Virus record (IMG/VR): IMGVR_UViG_3300046535_001175
Span: 1 to 53,382 of that record
Origin: a virus
Reading direction: 5' to 3' (one strand)
Length of the DNA: 53,382 bases
In this document: positions 7,947 through 15,802 of the stretch, piece by piece
Layout of the letters: each line of letters begins with the position of its first letter
Position numbering within the stretch: position 1 is the first letter of the stretch
The notes under the pieces: model-generated
Databases searched by the model: none
What the model was told of the DNA's origin: nothing
Seen by the model: the letters and a program-made list of their open reading frames with translations, nothing else
Translations under genes and position numbers: made by a program

Positions 7947-10243
7947 TACTGCGGCGCTCCACCGCCGACGGTCGGCTGCGCATTGGGTGGCGGTTTCGCC
8001 GGCTGCGGCTGCTTCGAGCCGAGCCGGTCAGCGGGCGCTGACGTGTCACCCGTCGGCAGCACGGGCGCATTCGCGCCGGGCCCGCTCTGCGGCACAGGCG
8101 CAGGCTGTTGCGGCTGCGGTGGCGTCGGCGGCGGCTGAAACTTCAGCAGCGCGGCGAGTTGAGGATCGACCCGGTAGTACTGCTCGAGGTGATCTTGAAT
8201 GTGCGTCAACACGCAGTCGATCGCCGACGCATTCTCTTCCGGGTTCTGCGCGAGCTGGTTGTACAGCTTCACGTGCTCGGGCAAGTCCTTGAAGGGATCG
8301 TTTGTCGCGGCGACCTGGACGCCGAGCTGCTCCTTGATCGCTTTCGCCTTGATCTCGACCGGGTTCGGCGGCTTCGGCGCATTCGGGTCCGGCGGCGCAT
8401 TCGGATCTGGCGGAGGCGGTGGCGGCGGGATCGCCGGCATCTGGCAGCCCTTCGCGAGCTGTTCGTTTTCCCACTTGATGCGGATCCACTCGGCGCTGTC
8501 CGTCTGTCCGACCTGCTTGAACTGGCCGGTCGTGATCATCAGAATCGCCGCAGCGCGCTGCTCGGGCGGCAGACCGTTCACGAGTTGAAAGAGCTGCATG
8601 CGGCCGGCTTGGCTGCGCATCATCGGTGTGACCGTCTGCAAGTCGATGCGCTTGATGCCCTTGAGCTGCTCGGCGCGGAACGTCTGCACGTACGGGCGCT
8701 CGTCGGTGCCGGTGATCTGCACGAGCAGGTCGAGCTCGGCATTGAGCATGATGAGGTCGGCCACGATGTTCGCGCTGTGCCGGCGGCCTTCGTCGAGCGT
8801 CATCTGCGTGTCGCTGTTGAACTCGACCGCGAGATTGGTGAAGAGCGCAGCCATCTCGCCGCTCGAGATGTTCGGCGGCGGCGTGCCGCGCGTGGTCGCG
8901 TTCATGCCGGTGATCGACTGCTTCATCTTGCCGCAGTGCTCGACCATCCATGGCGCGGCCTGTGGCATCGCCGGGGGCTGCATGAAGCCCGGTGCGCGCT
9001 GCGCGGTCTCGGGCACGAAGAACACGCCACCGCCGGCGGCGACCTGATCGAGATCGATATCCGTGCCTTCGTCGGCGAACATGTTCTGTCGCCCGAAGAT
9101 CGCCAGGTTCGAGAGGATGTCACTCACGACCTGGTCTTCGCCCTGCTGCACCGCGAGCACGTCCCACATGTCCGCGTAGCCGAACGCGATGTCGTGGAAC
9201 CGCGCGCTGAGCAGTTCGACGATCGGGAGGCCCGTGCGCCGCGAGACCGGCAAGCGGCCGCTGAAGAGCACCTTCGTCCCGGCGATCGCAACGTAGCGCC
9301 CGGAGCGCATCGGATTCGCGGTGTCGTTCGGATCGCCGATCGGCACGTGATAGAAGTGCCGCACCACGACGTCGTCTTCGTTGCCATACCAGTCCGAGCC
9401 GAACATGTCCTGCTCGATCATCGAGTGCTCGTTCTGCAGGCCCTGAAGCTCGCTGGCTAGATGCGGGTAGAGCGCCATCAGCTCCCACTTGCTTCGTCGC
9501 TCACGAATGCCGCGCCACAAGTGCTTGCCGAGCTGGAACGGCTCGTGGAACTCTTCCCACGGGTGCAAGATCAACGCGGTGGGCGCGCCCGCGGGCCCGA
9601 AGATGTCGATCGGCGCGGTCGAATCGGGCGCGTTCGGTACCGGAACTTGCTCGACGCCGATCTTGACGTCATCGCCCGCGTATCGATCCCAGCGCCACCA
9701 CGCGTATCCGGCGCCGTACCAGCGATCGCTCTCGACCCACGAGCGCTCCTTGGAGTCCGGCATCTCCGAGCGATAGAAGTAGTCCACCGCGGCGTCGACC
9801 ACGGGCGCCATCGCGATGCTGGCGGTGTCGGTGTTGAGCGCGACCGCTTGGAACGCAGCGCGCTGACCGGTCGCCATCGTGATCTGTTGCCGGCCGTAGC
9901 TGCGCGGCTCGTTCACGCGAAATCGAAGCTGCTCGCCGTGCACGCCTTCGACGCCGATCACCTGCGTGTCGAACTCGGTCGGTGCTTGCGGGTTGCGGCC
10001 GAACAACTGCGCGTGCGCGAGCCGCCACATGAACGAGAGCCCGCGCCGGCGCACGACTTCGAAGCACGCCTTTTCCTTGTTGATGATGTGCTGCGCGAGT
10101 TCTTCGTCAGGTGCAGCGGCCCAGTAGGTATAGAGCGGGTCGGGCTCTTCTTCGACGGGCTCGGCCGCGATGGCGGTGTCATCGACCGGCTCGAGCGGCG
10201 CTGGTGGCGAGCCGTAGAAGTCGCCTGCGGTGCTGCCGATCAC
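7946..10243 (-). CDS. portal protein
   Basis: A 765-residue protein fitting large podoviral portals, the dodecameric ring through which DNA is packaged and ejected. After an acidic N-terminal arm come typical portal features: a helical wing segment (FMWRLAHAQLFGRNP), RAAFQAVALNTDTASIAMAP, an aromatic patch (YGAGYAWWRWDRY), and a long helical stem with QITGTDERPYVQTF. The C-terminal 150 residues are Pro/Gln/Ala-rich and probably disordered. It starts with GTG at 10243 with only a weak ribosome-binding site. It follows TerL in the operon and precedes scaffold and capsid, as usual. Confidence 0.8.
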   Translation of the reverse strand: MIGSTAGDFYGSPPAPLEPVDDTAIAAEPVEEEPDPLYTYWAAAPDEELAQHIINKEKACFEVVRRRGLSFMWRLAHAQLFGRNPQAPTEFDTQVIGVEGVHGEQLRFRVNEPRSYGRQQITMATGQRAAFQAVALNTDTASIAMAPVVDAAVDYFYRSEMPDSKERSWVESDRWYGAGYAWWRWDRYAGDDVKIGVEQVPVPNAPDSTAPIDIFGPAGAPTALILHPWEEFHEPFQLGKHLWRGIRERRSKWELMALYPHLASELQGLQNEHSMIEQDMFGSDWYGNEDDVVVRHFYHVPIGDPNDTANPMRSGRYVAIAGTKVLFSGRLPVSRRTGLPIVELLSARFHDIAFGYADMWDVLAVQQGEDQVVSDILSNLAIFGRQNMFADEGTDIDLDQVAAGGGVFFVPETAQRAPGFMQPPAMPQAAPWMVEHCGKMKQSITGMNATTRGTPPPNISSGEMAALFTNLAVEFNSDTQMTLDEGRRHSANIVADLIMLNAELDLLVQITGTDERPYVQTFRAEQLKGIKRIDLQTVTPMMRSQAGRMQLFQLVNGLPPEQRAAAILMITTGQFKQVGQTDSAEWIRIKWENEQLAKGCQMPAIPPPPPPPDPNAPPDPNAPKPPNPVEIKAKAIKEQLGVQVAATNDPFKDLPEHVKLYNQLAQNPEENASAIDCVLTHIQDHLEQYYRVDPQLAALLKFQPPPTPPQPQQPAPVPQSGPGANAPVLPTGDTSAPADRLGSKQPQPAKPPPNAQPTVGGGAPQ

Positions 10244-10266
10244 GGCGACACCACGCGAGGGGAGAG

Positions 10267-10312
10267 CCCGGCGCCGAGCACGCTGGTCCGGTGTGCATGC
10301 ACCGGCGCCGGG
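10267..10312 (-). repeat. strong inverted repeat upstream of portal
   Basis: Perfect 10-bp arms CCCGGCGCCG (10267-10276) and CGGCGCCGGG (10303-10312) enclose a second inverted repeat, CCGGTG (10288-10293) and CACCGG (10300-10305). The element lies in the 102-nt gap before the portal start. No U tract follows on either strand, so an intrinsic terminator is unlikely. An mRNA processing or stabilising hairpin, or a protein-binding site, would fit. Confidence 0.55.
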
Positions 10313-10345
10313 AAAAGACTCGAGCGCCGGGATGTCGATGACGCG

Positions 10346-10825
10346 CTACACGTCACGCTCCGAACGCTTCCCCGGACCAGGGAGAATACGTGTCACACCA
10401 GGCAGATCGCGGCACCACGCCCAAGCGGTGGGCTCGCCGAAGCTGACGATCATGCGCTCATATGTTTGCTGCCACCCAGGCGCGTCGATGCCGAGCAGCG
10501 GCTCTCGAAGGACGGGCGCGTTGAGACTGAAGGCTGTATCGGCGCTGTAGCTTTCGAGACCGTGCTCTGTGCTGAGCATGACCGGATAGTTGTACGCGCC
10601 GCGCGATACGGCGTTCATACCGCTCACGGCGTCGAAATACGCGTCTGCTTCCTTCGTGGGCATCGGCTGCCATCCAGTGCGCGCGTTTACTTCGGAGGAG
10701 CCGATGCGTCGAAGGGCTGGCGGAGCAAGCGTCGGCACAGGCTTCGCCCGCGACAAGAGCGCAACGCCCGGCACGATCGCCGCGAGCGCCTTCAGAAATG
10801 ACCGCTTGCCGAGCTTCTCAGCCAT
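10346..10825 (-). CDS. unknown protein with Tat-like N-terminal signal
   Basis: A 159-residue protein starting MAEKLGKRSFLKALAAIVPG, then VALLSRAKPVP. The KRSFLK followed by a hydrophobic run resembles a twin-arginine export signal with K for the first R, or an N-terminal membrane anchor. The remainder is soluble with many Trp/Tyr and no recognised domain. The ATG at 10825 has GGGAG 5 nt upstream and overlaps the previous gene by 8 nt. An exported or membrane-tethered protein between TerL and portal is unexpected. Confidence 0.6.
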   Translation of the reverse strand: MAEKLGKRSFLKALAAIVPGVALLSRAKPVPTLAPPALRRIGSSEVNARTGWQPMPTKEADAYFDAVSGMNAVSRGAYNYPVMLSTEHGLESYSADTAFSLNAPVLREPLLGIDAPGWQQTYERMIVSFGEPTAWAWCRDLPGVTRILPGPGKRSERDV

Positions 10826-10988
10826 TGCCGCTCCCCACCTGGCGCGACAGAGTGAACTCATCGTCGCACTGTGCAAGCATGACCTGCGCTACTACCCACC
10901 GTCCGCCGAGAGTGTTGAGAAGCGCCAGCCGCTCACGCATCGCGTTGAGAGTGAGTGGCTTAGATGCCGACGTGTATCCCCAGGACAT
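10818..10988 (-). CDS. small unknown protein
   Basis: A 56-residue protein (MSWGYTSASKPLTLNAMRER onward). The ATG at 10988 is preceded by GGGGG at 7 nt and lies 5 nt after the previous stop; a longer form from 11018 would overlap that gene. One helix and two strands may be present. No family recognised. Confidence 0.5.
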   Translation of the reverse strand: MSWGYTSASKPLTLNAMRERLALLNTLGGRWVVAQVMLAQCDDEFTLSRQVGSGNG

Positions 10989-10993
10989 CACGT

Positions 10994-11500
10994 CTACCCC
11001 CACCGCAGTTGCAGCCACTCAGTGTGATTGCCCTTGCCGTCGCCGCGGCGCTGAATGCGCGGAGCGGCCGGCATGCAGACTTGCGCGAGTCGGTTCACGA
11101 GCGCGTTCTTGTCGAGACTGCCATCGCCTTCGAGGTCTCCCGGAGCGGCGTCGCGGCAGAAGTCGCCGAGCTCGACGGGCGTGCACTCGCGCACGGCGCC
11201 ATGGTGCTCGTCGGTGCGAAAGCGCCCGTTGATCTCCTTGGGCTCGTTGCGGTCCTGGTTGATGTTGCGCACCACGCAGATGATCACCCAGTTCTCGCGC
11301 GCGCGGTCGAGACGGATCTCGCTCACCTTGCGCACCGTGGCTACGCGCGCATCGGGCGCGTCGTCGGCGTACTTCTCCAAGTACTTCATCGCGTGCTTGT
11401 GCTCGAGGTCGCCCTCGTTCACGTAGAGATAGATCCGCAGCTTGCCGTCGCGCTCGGGGCGCTCTTGCTGCTGCGGTGCTGCTGTTTGGGGCTGTGCCAT
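10994..11500 (-). CDS. unknown protein
   Basis: A 168-residue soluble protein. It has a Gln/Pro-rich N-terminal 18 residues, then an alpha/beta region (KLRIYLYVNEGDLEHKHAMK, ENWVIICVVRNINQDRNEP) and a C-terminus ending NHTEWLQLRWG. It is the first of four small genes between 10.8 and 12.1 kb that precede portal. No catalytic motif or known family was identified. A late accessory or minor virion role is only positional inference. Confidence 0.6.
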   Translation of the reverse strand: MAQPQTAAPQQQERPERDGKLRIYLYVNEGDLEHKHAMKYLEKYADDAPDARVATVRKVSEIRLDRARENWVIICVVRNINQDRNEPKEINGRFRTDEHHGAVRECTPVELGDFCRDAAPGDLEGDGSLDKNALVNRLAQVCMPAAPRIQRRGDGKGNHTEWLQLRWG

Positions 11501-11525
11501 GTGCGCTCTTTTCTGCCTGTGCTGC

Positions 11526-11834
11526 TTAGCCGTCCATCAGACGCAACGTGCGCTGCATGACGGGGACTTCGACCGTCTGGCCGTCGGCCACGATCTTCTT
11601 CTTGCCGAGCTCGAACTCGTCGATCTTCACGCGCGCCGGGGCGCACTGCGATGCGAACGCGTTCACGAACTTGCCGGAGTCGCCGTCGTAGGAGACCGGC
11701 TCGCCGTCGCGATAAGCGACCTGCATGCCGGACTCGAGCACCACGGTGCTGACGTAGGGCGCGCGCGCCTCGCCGTGCGTGAGCCGCACCACTGCCGCGG
11801 CCGGCGCTGCTGCTGACTTGTCTTCCTTGGCCAT
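11526..11834 (-). CDS. unknown small protein
   Basis: A 102-residue, mostly beta protein after a Lys/Ala-rich start (MAKEDKSAAAPAAAV). Alternating strands (VSTVVLESGMQVAYRDGEPV, KIVADGQTVEVPVMQ) suggest a compact beta barrel or sandwich. No family recognised. A minor structural or decoration protein is possible. Confidence 0.6.
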   Translation of the reverse strand: MAKEDKSAAAPAAAVVRLTHGEARAPYVSTVVLESGMQVAYRDGEPVSYDGDSGKFVNAFASQCAPARVKIDEFELGKKKIVADGQTVEVPVMQRTLRLMDG

Positions 11835-11838
11835 CTGC

Positions 11839-12132
11839 CTACCCTTCCTTGCGTTGCTTGGCCGGGTTATCCGGCACGGCGTTCAGCACGGCCCTGCGCA
11901 CCGGCGCCAACAGCGCGCGCATCTCTTGGAGCGCGTTGATCAGCGCGTCTTCCTGCGTCTTGGTGCGCGCGGTGAGCGTCGCGACGTCGGCCTTGAGCGC
12001 TTCGAGCTCGGGACCGTGGTCGCTCGCTTGGCTCGCGGCGGCGCGGCGTCTGATCTCGCGGCGGGCGACGTCCCACGCCAGGAATGCGGCCATGCAGCCG
12101 ACCAGGCCGAGCGCGATTGCCACGTAAAGCAT
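11839..12132 (-). CDS. membrane protein with cytoplasmic coiled coil
   Basis: A 97-residue protein. The N-terminal transmembrane segment (MLYVAIALGLVGCMAAFLAW) is followed by a basic stop-transfer (RREIRRR) and a coiled coil (ELEALKADVATLTARTKTQE). The ATG at 12132 puts the membrane segment at the extreme N-terminus; an alternative ATG at 12234 would add about 34 odd residues. A spanin- or holin-like role is possible but far from the endolysin; function unknown. Confidence 0.55.
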   Translation of the reverse strand: MLYVAIALGLVGCMAAFLAWDVARREIRRRAAASQASDHGPELEALKADVATLTARTKTQEDALINALQEMRALLAPVRRAVLNAVPDNPAKQRKEG

Positions 12133-12213
12133 GCTCTCGCGTAGGCTGAGCGCGGAATTTGCCGTTGTCAAGGGTGTGTGACGCCACGGGGTCCATCCGT
12201 GCACCCTCCGAAT

Positions 12214-12253
12214 GCGTAGCGGCTCGAGCGCCATGGCCGGCTTGCCGCTACGC
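12214..12253. repeat. inverted repeat in intergenic gap
   Basis: Perfect 10-bp arms GCGTAGCGGC (12214-12223) and GCCGCTACGC (12244-12253) around a 20-nt loop. It sits in the 210-nt gap between the small gene at 12343-12480 and the membrane-protein gene. No U run follows. On the minus strand, TTGACA (12171 to 12166) lies just downstream of the hairpin, so the stem may precede a promoter or mark an operator. Confidence 0.5.
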
Positions 12254-12342
12254 ACGCTGCCCTTAGCTAGGGGCCTTCCCTATGGGTCCGTGCAGCTCGC
12301 GCCGTCGGTTGCCCGGTCAGACAGGATTGTTGAAAGCATATA

Positions 12343-12480
12343 TCAGCAGCGCGACCAAAACCATGCGACCAGCGCATCGCCGTTCTCGTCGGGCCACGCG
12401 AGCAGATTTTGCCCGTACCACCAAGCCCGAGCGAGGTCATCGACCTGAAGGATGTAGGGGCCGCACCCGAGCCTGAGCAT
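12343..12480 (-). CDS. 45-residue Trp-rich protein, overlooked small gene
   Basis: Its ATG overlaps the stop of the preceding gene by one base (TGATG), the junction type used throughout this genome. The product begins MLRLGCGPYILQVDDLARAW and ends ALVAWFWSRC, with five Trp and no low complexity. It fills what would otherwise be an unusual gap. No family recognised; a membrane-interacting peptide is conceivable from the aromatic content. Confidence 0.5.
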   Translation of the reverse strand: MLRLGCGPYILQVDDLARAWWYGQNLLAWPDENGDALVAWFWSRC

Positions 12481-12833
12481 CACGCCTCCGCCGTGCCCAG
12501 CTTCGCGCGCACCCGCTCAAGCACCGCCTCGCTGAACACGCGCACGACCTGGATCTCGACCTCGCCGACATCGACTTCGATCTCTGGGAACTTCGCGTAG
12601 ATGACGGCCAGCCGCGTTCCATCCTTGTCGACCACCTTGACCGGGTGCTGTTCGCTGCCGAGCGGATAGCCTTGCTCGACCTCGATGTGGTCGGGCGTGA
12701 AGCCGAGCAGCATGCAGCGGCCGATCGTGTTCTCGAGCGCGCTGTCGAAGCCGTGGCGGAGTTCTTCGGCGGCGGATTCGATCTCGGCCTGTATGTCGCG
12801 CTCGGCGATTGGTGGTTCAAGGGGTTTGATCAT
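12480..12833 (-). CDS. unknown acidic protein
   Basis: A 117-residue alpha/beta protein. Residues 10-40 are helical (ERDIQAEIESAAEELRHGFD), followed by strands (HPVKVVDKDGTRLAVIYAKF, IEVDVGEVEIQVVRVF) and a final helix. It overlaps the upstream gene by 4 nt and the downstream 45-residue gene by one base. No family recognised. Confidence 0.65.
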   Translation of the reverse strand: MIKPLEPPIAERDIQAEIESAAEELRHGFDSALENTIGRCMLLGFTPDHIEVEQGYPLGSEQHPVKVVDKDGTRLAVIYAKFPEIEVDVGEVEIQVVRVFSEAVLERVRAKLGTAEA

Positions 12834-13147
12834 CGACCGTCTCCATACTTTTTGCTCAGGCGCTCGTATTCCGCACGGTCGCGATGCTCGTCGAGCTCTC
12901 TCTGATGCTCTCGTTCGCGCTTGGACTCCTCATCGAGCCATTGCTCGATGAGGGACTTGTCGACCGTATCGGCGATGTAGATCGCGTGTGCTTCCCATCC
13001 ATCTTTTTCGATACGTCGCAGAAACCAGTAGCGCGCATCAGCCAAAACACCAGCGGCGTCGGTTTTGTCAGAGCCGTATACACGACACTCGTCGTCACGT
13101 ACCAAAACGATCGTCTTCACGATCAGTGCATCACCACTTTTGTTCAT
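12830..13147 (-). CDS. unknown protein with charged C-terminal helix
   Basis: A 105-residue protein. The N-terminal 60 residues look like a small alpha/beta fold (ALIVKTIVLVRDDECRVYGS). The rest is a long Glu/Arg-rich helix (ESKREREHQRELDEHRDRAE), possibly coiled coil. The ATG at 13147 overlaps the TerL stop by 17 nt. Immediately after TerL, an adaptor or packaging cofactor is possible but unsupported by any motif. Confidence 0.6.
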   Translation of the reverse strand: MNKSGDALIVKTIVLVRDDECRVYGSDKTDAAGVLADARYWFLRRIEKDGWEAHAIYIADTVDKSLIEQWLDEESKREREHQRELDEHRDRAEYERLSKKYGDGR

Positions 13148-14942
13148 CGTCAGTCCCCGTTGCGATCGCTGGCATCGGCGGCGCCACGCCACCGGTGTTT
13201 CGATACAGCCACTTGTCGCGGCAAGCCTCCGAGCATGTCAGCTGACCATTAGTCCACACGGTACACGCTTTGACCTTGCTGCACACCGGGCACCGCGTCG
13301 GGCGACGTCGAACCCCCGCGCCCGGCACACCCTTCCCCGTGATGGCGGCGCGGAACTTGTCGGCTTTGGAGAGTGGGGCCACGTAGTTCGGACCGATCAC
13401 CAGGTCTTGCGAGCGCACGGCGGTCACCGGGCGATTGGGGTTCACGTTACGCCAGCGCTGCACGGCTGCCCATCCATAAACGGTCGCGAGCAGACAATCC
13501 GCGTGACCGTACTTCGGCGTGCGTTGCAGGTCGGTCCGCGTGGCGTTCCAGCGCGCATGCTGCAGGTGATCGGCGAGCGGCCCGCTGTCGGGCTCGATGA
13601 TGATGCGCGGCCGCGCGACCTGACCGTCTTCTTCGACCACCTCCCGGAGCGCGTTGCGGAGCTTGTAGAACTTGGCTTCGCCCACGCCGTGGTTGCGCAC
13701 GCTCTTATCCGCTGCGTGCACCACCATCCCGTGGTCGGTGCGCATGTCGTGGATGAGTCGCGGGTCGGTGTCGCTGATGTGGCAGCCCGGGTTGCGCTTT
13801 TCGATCGGCCCGTCCCACCAGCGAAGCTCCGCGCCTGGCTGCTCCCACAGCTCTGCGTTGGTCGCGGCGATCACCTCGGCAACCTCGCCGGTGCCGGCGT
13901 TGCGCTTGGCCCAACTGCGCTGGATCACCAGCATCTGCAGCTCGAAGTGCCAGTAGCCCCACACGACGGCGAAAAGATCGCGATGGCCCGGGTCCTGGAA
14001 CACGCAGCCGATCGCGTAGGGCGGCGTCTCCACCGTGCCGATGTGGCGCGATGGGTTGTATTCTGGGACCGCGATGGCTATCGGGTCCCGCCTGCGGATT
14101 CCGTAGTATTCGAGTTGGGCGCCGGGACTGTCCTTGCCGCCCGCTTCGCGCAATGCCTTTGCCTTCTCGTCTTCCGAGAGCGTGGTGTTGTCGTCGATCG
14201 TTGCGAACACGTACGCGTCGCGAAGCTTCGCATCGGGAACGAACTCGACATCGTAGTCATGGTCGAGCTCGTTCGGCCCGGTGCTCTCGAGAATGAGCCG
14301 CGCCCACGGTCGCTGCTGGAACTGCGGCAGAAACACGCTGGTGACGTTGCTATGCAGATCCTTCATGTGACCGGCTTCCGAGAAGACGCCGCCGTCCGAG
14401 CCCTCGCCGCGGAGCCGGTGCGGGTCCTTGTCGACGCCGACAAGCTTGATCACGCTGCCCCCAGCGCCCGCGGGGAAGTACAGCCCCTCGCCCATGCCCT
14501 CGTGACTGCCGTAGTGCTTGGGCGCGAGCGCGAACGGCGCATCAGCGGTCAGCATGCGGTGAATCGGCAGCACGATGCGCTTGATTTGGTCCTTCTCGCG
14601 CGTCGCGTACGTGAGGATCGCGCCGCGCCCGATGCGTTTGGGCAGCGTGATCGCCCAGATGTATAGGATGATGAGACAGAGCGTGGTCTTGCCCCAGCGA
14701 CGCGCGATATCCAGCACGAACACCGAGTCGTACAGCGCGCCGAGCTCGACGCTATCGGGCGGCTCCGCGATCCACTGCATGATCCGGTCGAACACCGGCT
14801 CTTGGTGCGGCTGCAGCTTGTAGCGCAGCGCTCCAGTCGCCCAACCGTTTGCCTTAGTGCCGGTCGCCGAGGTCTCGAGGCGCGCCCGCTCCCTCGCCGC
14901 GGTTTGCTGCAAGGTCGGTAAGAGCGCGTACGACTTCCGCAT
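13131..14942 (-). CDS. terL: terminase large subunit with C-terminal zinc finger
   Basis: A 603-residue packaging motor: ATPase plus headful or site-specific nuclease. The Walker A-type loop ARRWGKTT spans residues 80-87. A Walker B-like GGVFSEAG lies around 184-191, and the coupling motif ESTG around 219-222. The RNase H-like nuclease domain opens with VFQDPGHRDLFAVV and ends with KYGHADCLLA, supplying the expected acidic residues. Beyond the nuclease is an added Cys cluster (C551, C554, C560, C570, C574) that could bind zinc; this tail is not usual for TerL. The 5' end overlaps the TerS candidate by 89 nt. Confidence 0.9.
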   Translation of the reverse strand: MRKSYALLPTLQQTAARERARLETSATGTKANGWATGALRYKLQPHQEPVFDRIMQWIAEPPDSVELGALYDSVFVLDIARRWGKTTLCLIILYIWAITLPKRIGRGAILTYATREKDQIKRIVLPIHRMLTADAPFALAPKHYGSHEGMGEGLYFPAGAGGSVIKLVGVDKDPHRLRGEGSDGGVFSEAGHMKDLHSNVTSVFLPQFQQRPWARLILESTGPNELDHDYDVEFVPDAKLRDAYVFATIDDNTTLSEDEKAKALREAGGKDSPGAQLEYYGIRRRDPIAIAVPEYNPSRHIGTVETPPYAIGCVFQDPGHRDLFAVVWGYWHFELQMLVIQRSWAKRNAGTGEVAEVIAATNAELWEQPGAELRWWDGPIEKRNPGCHISDTDPRLIHDMRTDHGMVVHAADKSVRNHGVGEAKFYKLRNALREVVEEDGQVARPRIIIEPDSGPLADHLQHARWNATRTDLQRTPKYGHADCLLATVYGWAAVQRWRNVNPNRPVTAVRSQDLVIGPNYVAPLSKADKFRAAITGKGVPGAGVRRRPTRCPVCSKVKACTVWTNGQLTCSEACRDKWLYRNTGGVAPPMPAIATGTDDEQKW

Positions 14943-15198
14943 AGCTTTGCTCGCTCAGTTTGCCTCGAAGCGCGCCCAAAAGCTCTGTGTGCCGCTGATC
15001 TGCCGCCGCGGCCCCGATTCCAGCGATCTCGAGCACGAACCGCGCGACCATCAATTGAAACTTGGCCGTGCCGAGGCGGTTCTTCACCACGTGCGGGGAG
15101 AGGTGGAGCACTTCGAGCACGATGCCCGCGGCGTACGGAGCGGCGTCGACCAGGAGATCGAGGGCTTCTTCGGCTTTTGGTTTCACAAAAATTCCCAT
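14854..15198 (-). CDS. candidate terminase small subunit
   Basis: A 114-residue, largely helical protein immediately upstream of and overlapping TerL (89 nt). That is the usual place of the DNA-recognition subunit of the packaging motor. Segments such as AGIVLEVLHLSPHVVKNRLG and KFQLMVARFVLEIAGIGAAA could form a helical oligomerisation core. No clear HTH is visible, so the call rests on position, size and helical content. A small packaging accessory protein is the alternative. Confidence 0.45.
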   Translation of the reverse strand: MGIFVKPKAEEALDLLVDAAPYAAGIVLEVLHLSPHVVKNRLGTAKFQLMVARFVLEIAGIGAAAADQRHTELLGALRGKLSEQSYAEVVRALTDLAANRGEGAGAPRDLGDRH

Positions 15199-15545
15199 CG
15201 CGCAGAACCGCGCGTCTCTTCAGGTGGCAGCAAAACGCGCAGATCATCGATCATGAACGCGTGATCCCAGTGCTCGATTGCGTATTGCTCGAGCGCGTCG
15301 AGCGGAATCTTCGCGACCCATGTGTAGGGGCGGCGTTCGGCGCACGATGCGCACGGTCGCACCCAGCCCATAATTGTATTTATCGCGATGAATCCTGGCC
15401 CTGGGTGTAGTTTCCCGGACCGTGGCTGCTCGCACTTCTTACAGTCCGGATCCGGGACGACGCGCCCAGCAATCTCTGCGCGCTGCGCTTCGAGTCCGGC
15501 GTGGAGTCGCGCGATCTCTTCGTGGGTCGGCATTGTCCGCGTCAT
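15183..15545 (-). CDS. unknown Cys-containing protein
   Basis: A 120-residue protein with two CxxC pairs, DCKKCEQPRSGK and RPCASCAERRP, about 35 residues apart and suitable for one zinc site. The C-terminal half is helical and acidic. It starts at an ATG overlapping the upstream stop (ATGA) and overlaps the TerS candidate by 16 nt. No family recognised; a nucleic-acid or protein adaptor role is possible. Confidence 0.6.
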   Translation of the reverse strand: MTRTMPTHEEIARLHAGLEAQRAEIAGRVVPDPDCKKCEQPRSGKLHPGPGFIAINTIMGWVRPCASCAERRPYTWVAKIPLDALEQYAIEHWDHAFMIDDLRVLLPPEETRGSARWEFL

Positions 15546-15802
15546 TCTGCCCAGTACCTATCTGCGAGCGGCTGTGCGCCGAGCCATCGCTGAAACGTGC
15601 CGAACAACGCGTCGTGAATCAAGTCGCCGAGGGTGAGCGCGACGCCGTCACGCGACCTATCCGCGATCTGCGCGTCCACGTCGCGCCAAAGGATGACTCT
15701 GATCGCCCAGCGCTCGGGCCGCTCGTGCGCCTCGATGTGCCAGCCAGCCGGCAGGTCGATTCCGATGGCTGCCGCAACTTCGTCGGTCGACGGCATCTTC
15801 AC
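15542..15802 (-). CDS. unknown small protein
   Basis: An 86-residue protein (KMPSTDEVAAAIGIDLPAGW at the start, FGTFQRWLGAQPLADRYWAE at the end). GTG at 15802 overlaps the upstream stop in the common GTGA manner; ATG at 15796 is the alternative. Mixed alpha/beta, no recognised family. Confidence 0.55.
   Translation of the reverse strand: MKMPSTDEVAAAIGIDLPAGWHIEAHERPERWAIRVILWRDVDAQIADRSRDGVALTLGDLIHDALFGTFQRWLGAQPLADRYWAE

Noticed and set aside
8108-9460. Long plus-strand open frame over portal
   Set aside because: Composition is Arg/Leu/His-biased and antisense to a well-supported portal gene; no ribosome-binding site or motif.
13065-14666. Long plus-strand open frame over TerL
   Set aside because: It is an Arg/His/Ala-rich mirror of the TerL gene without domains; GC-rich codons leave the antisense frame open.
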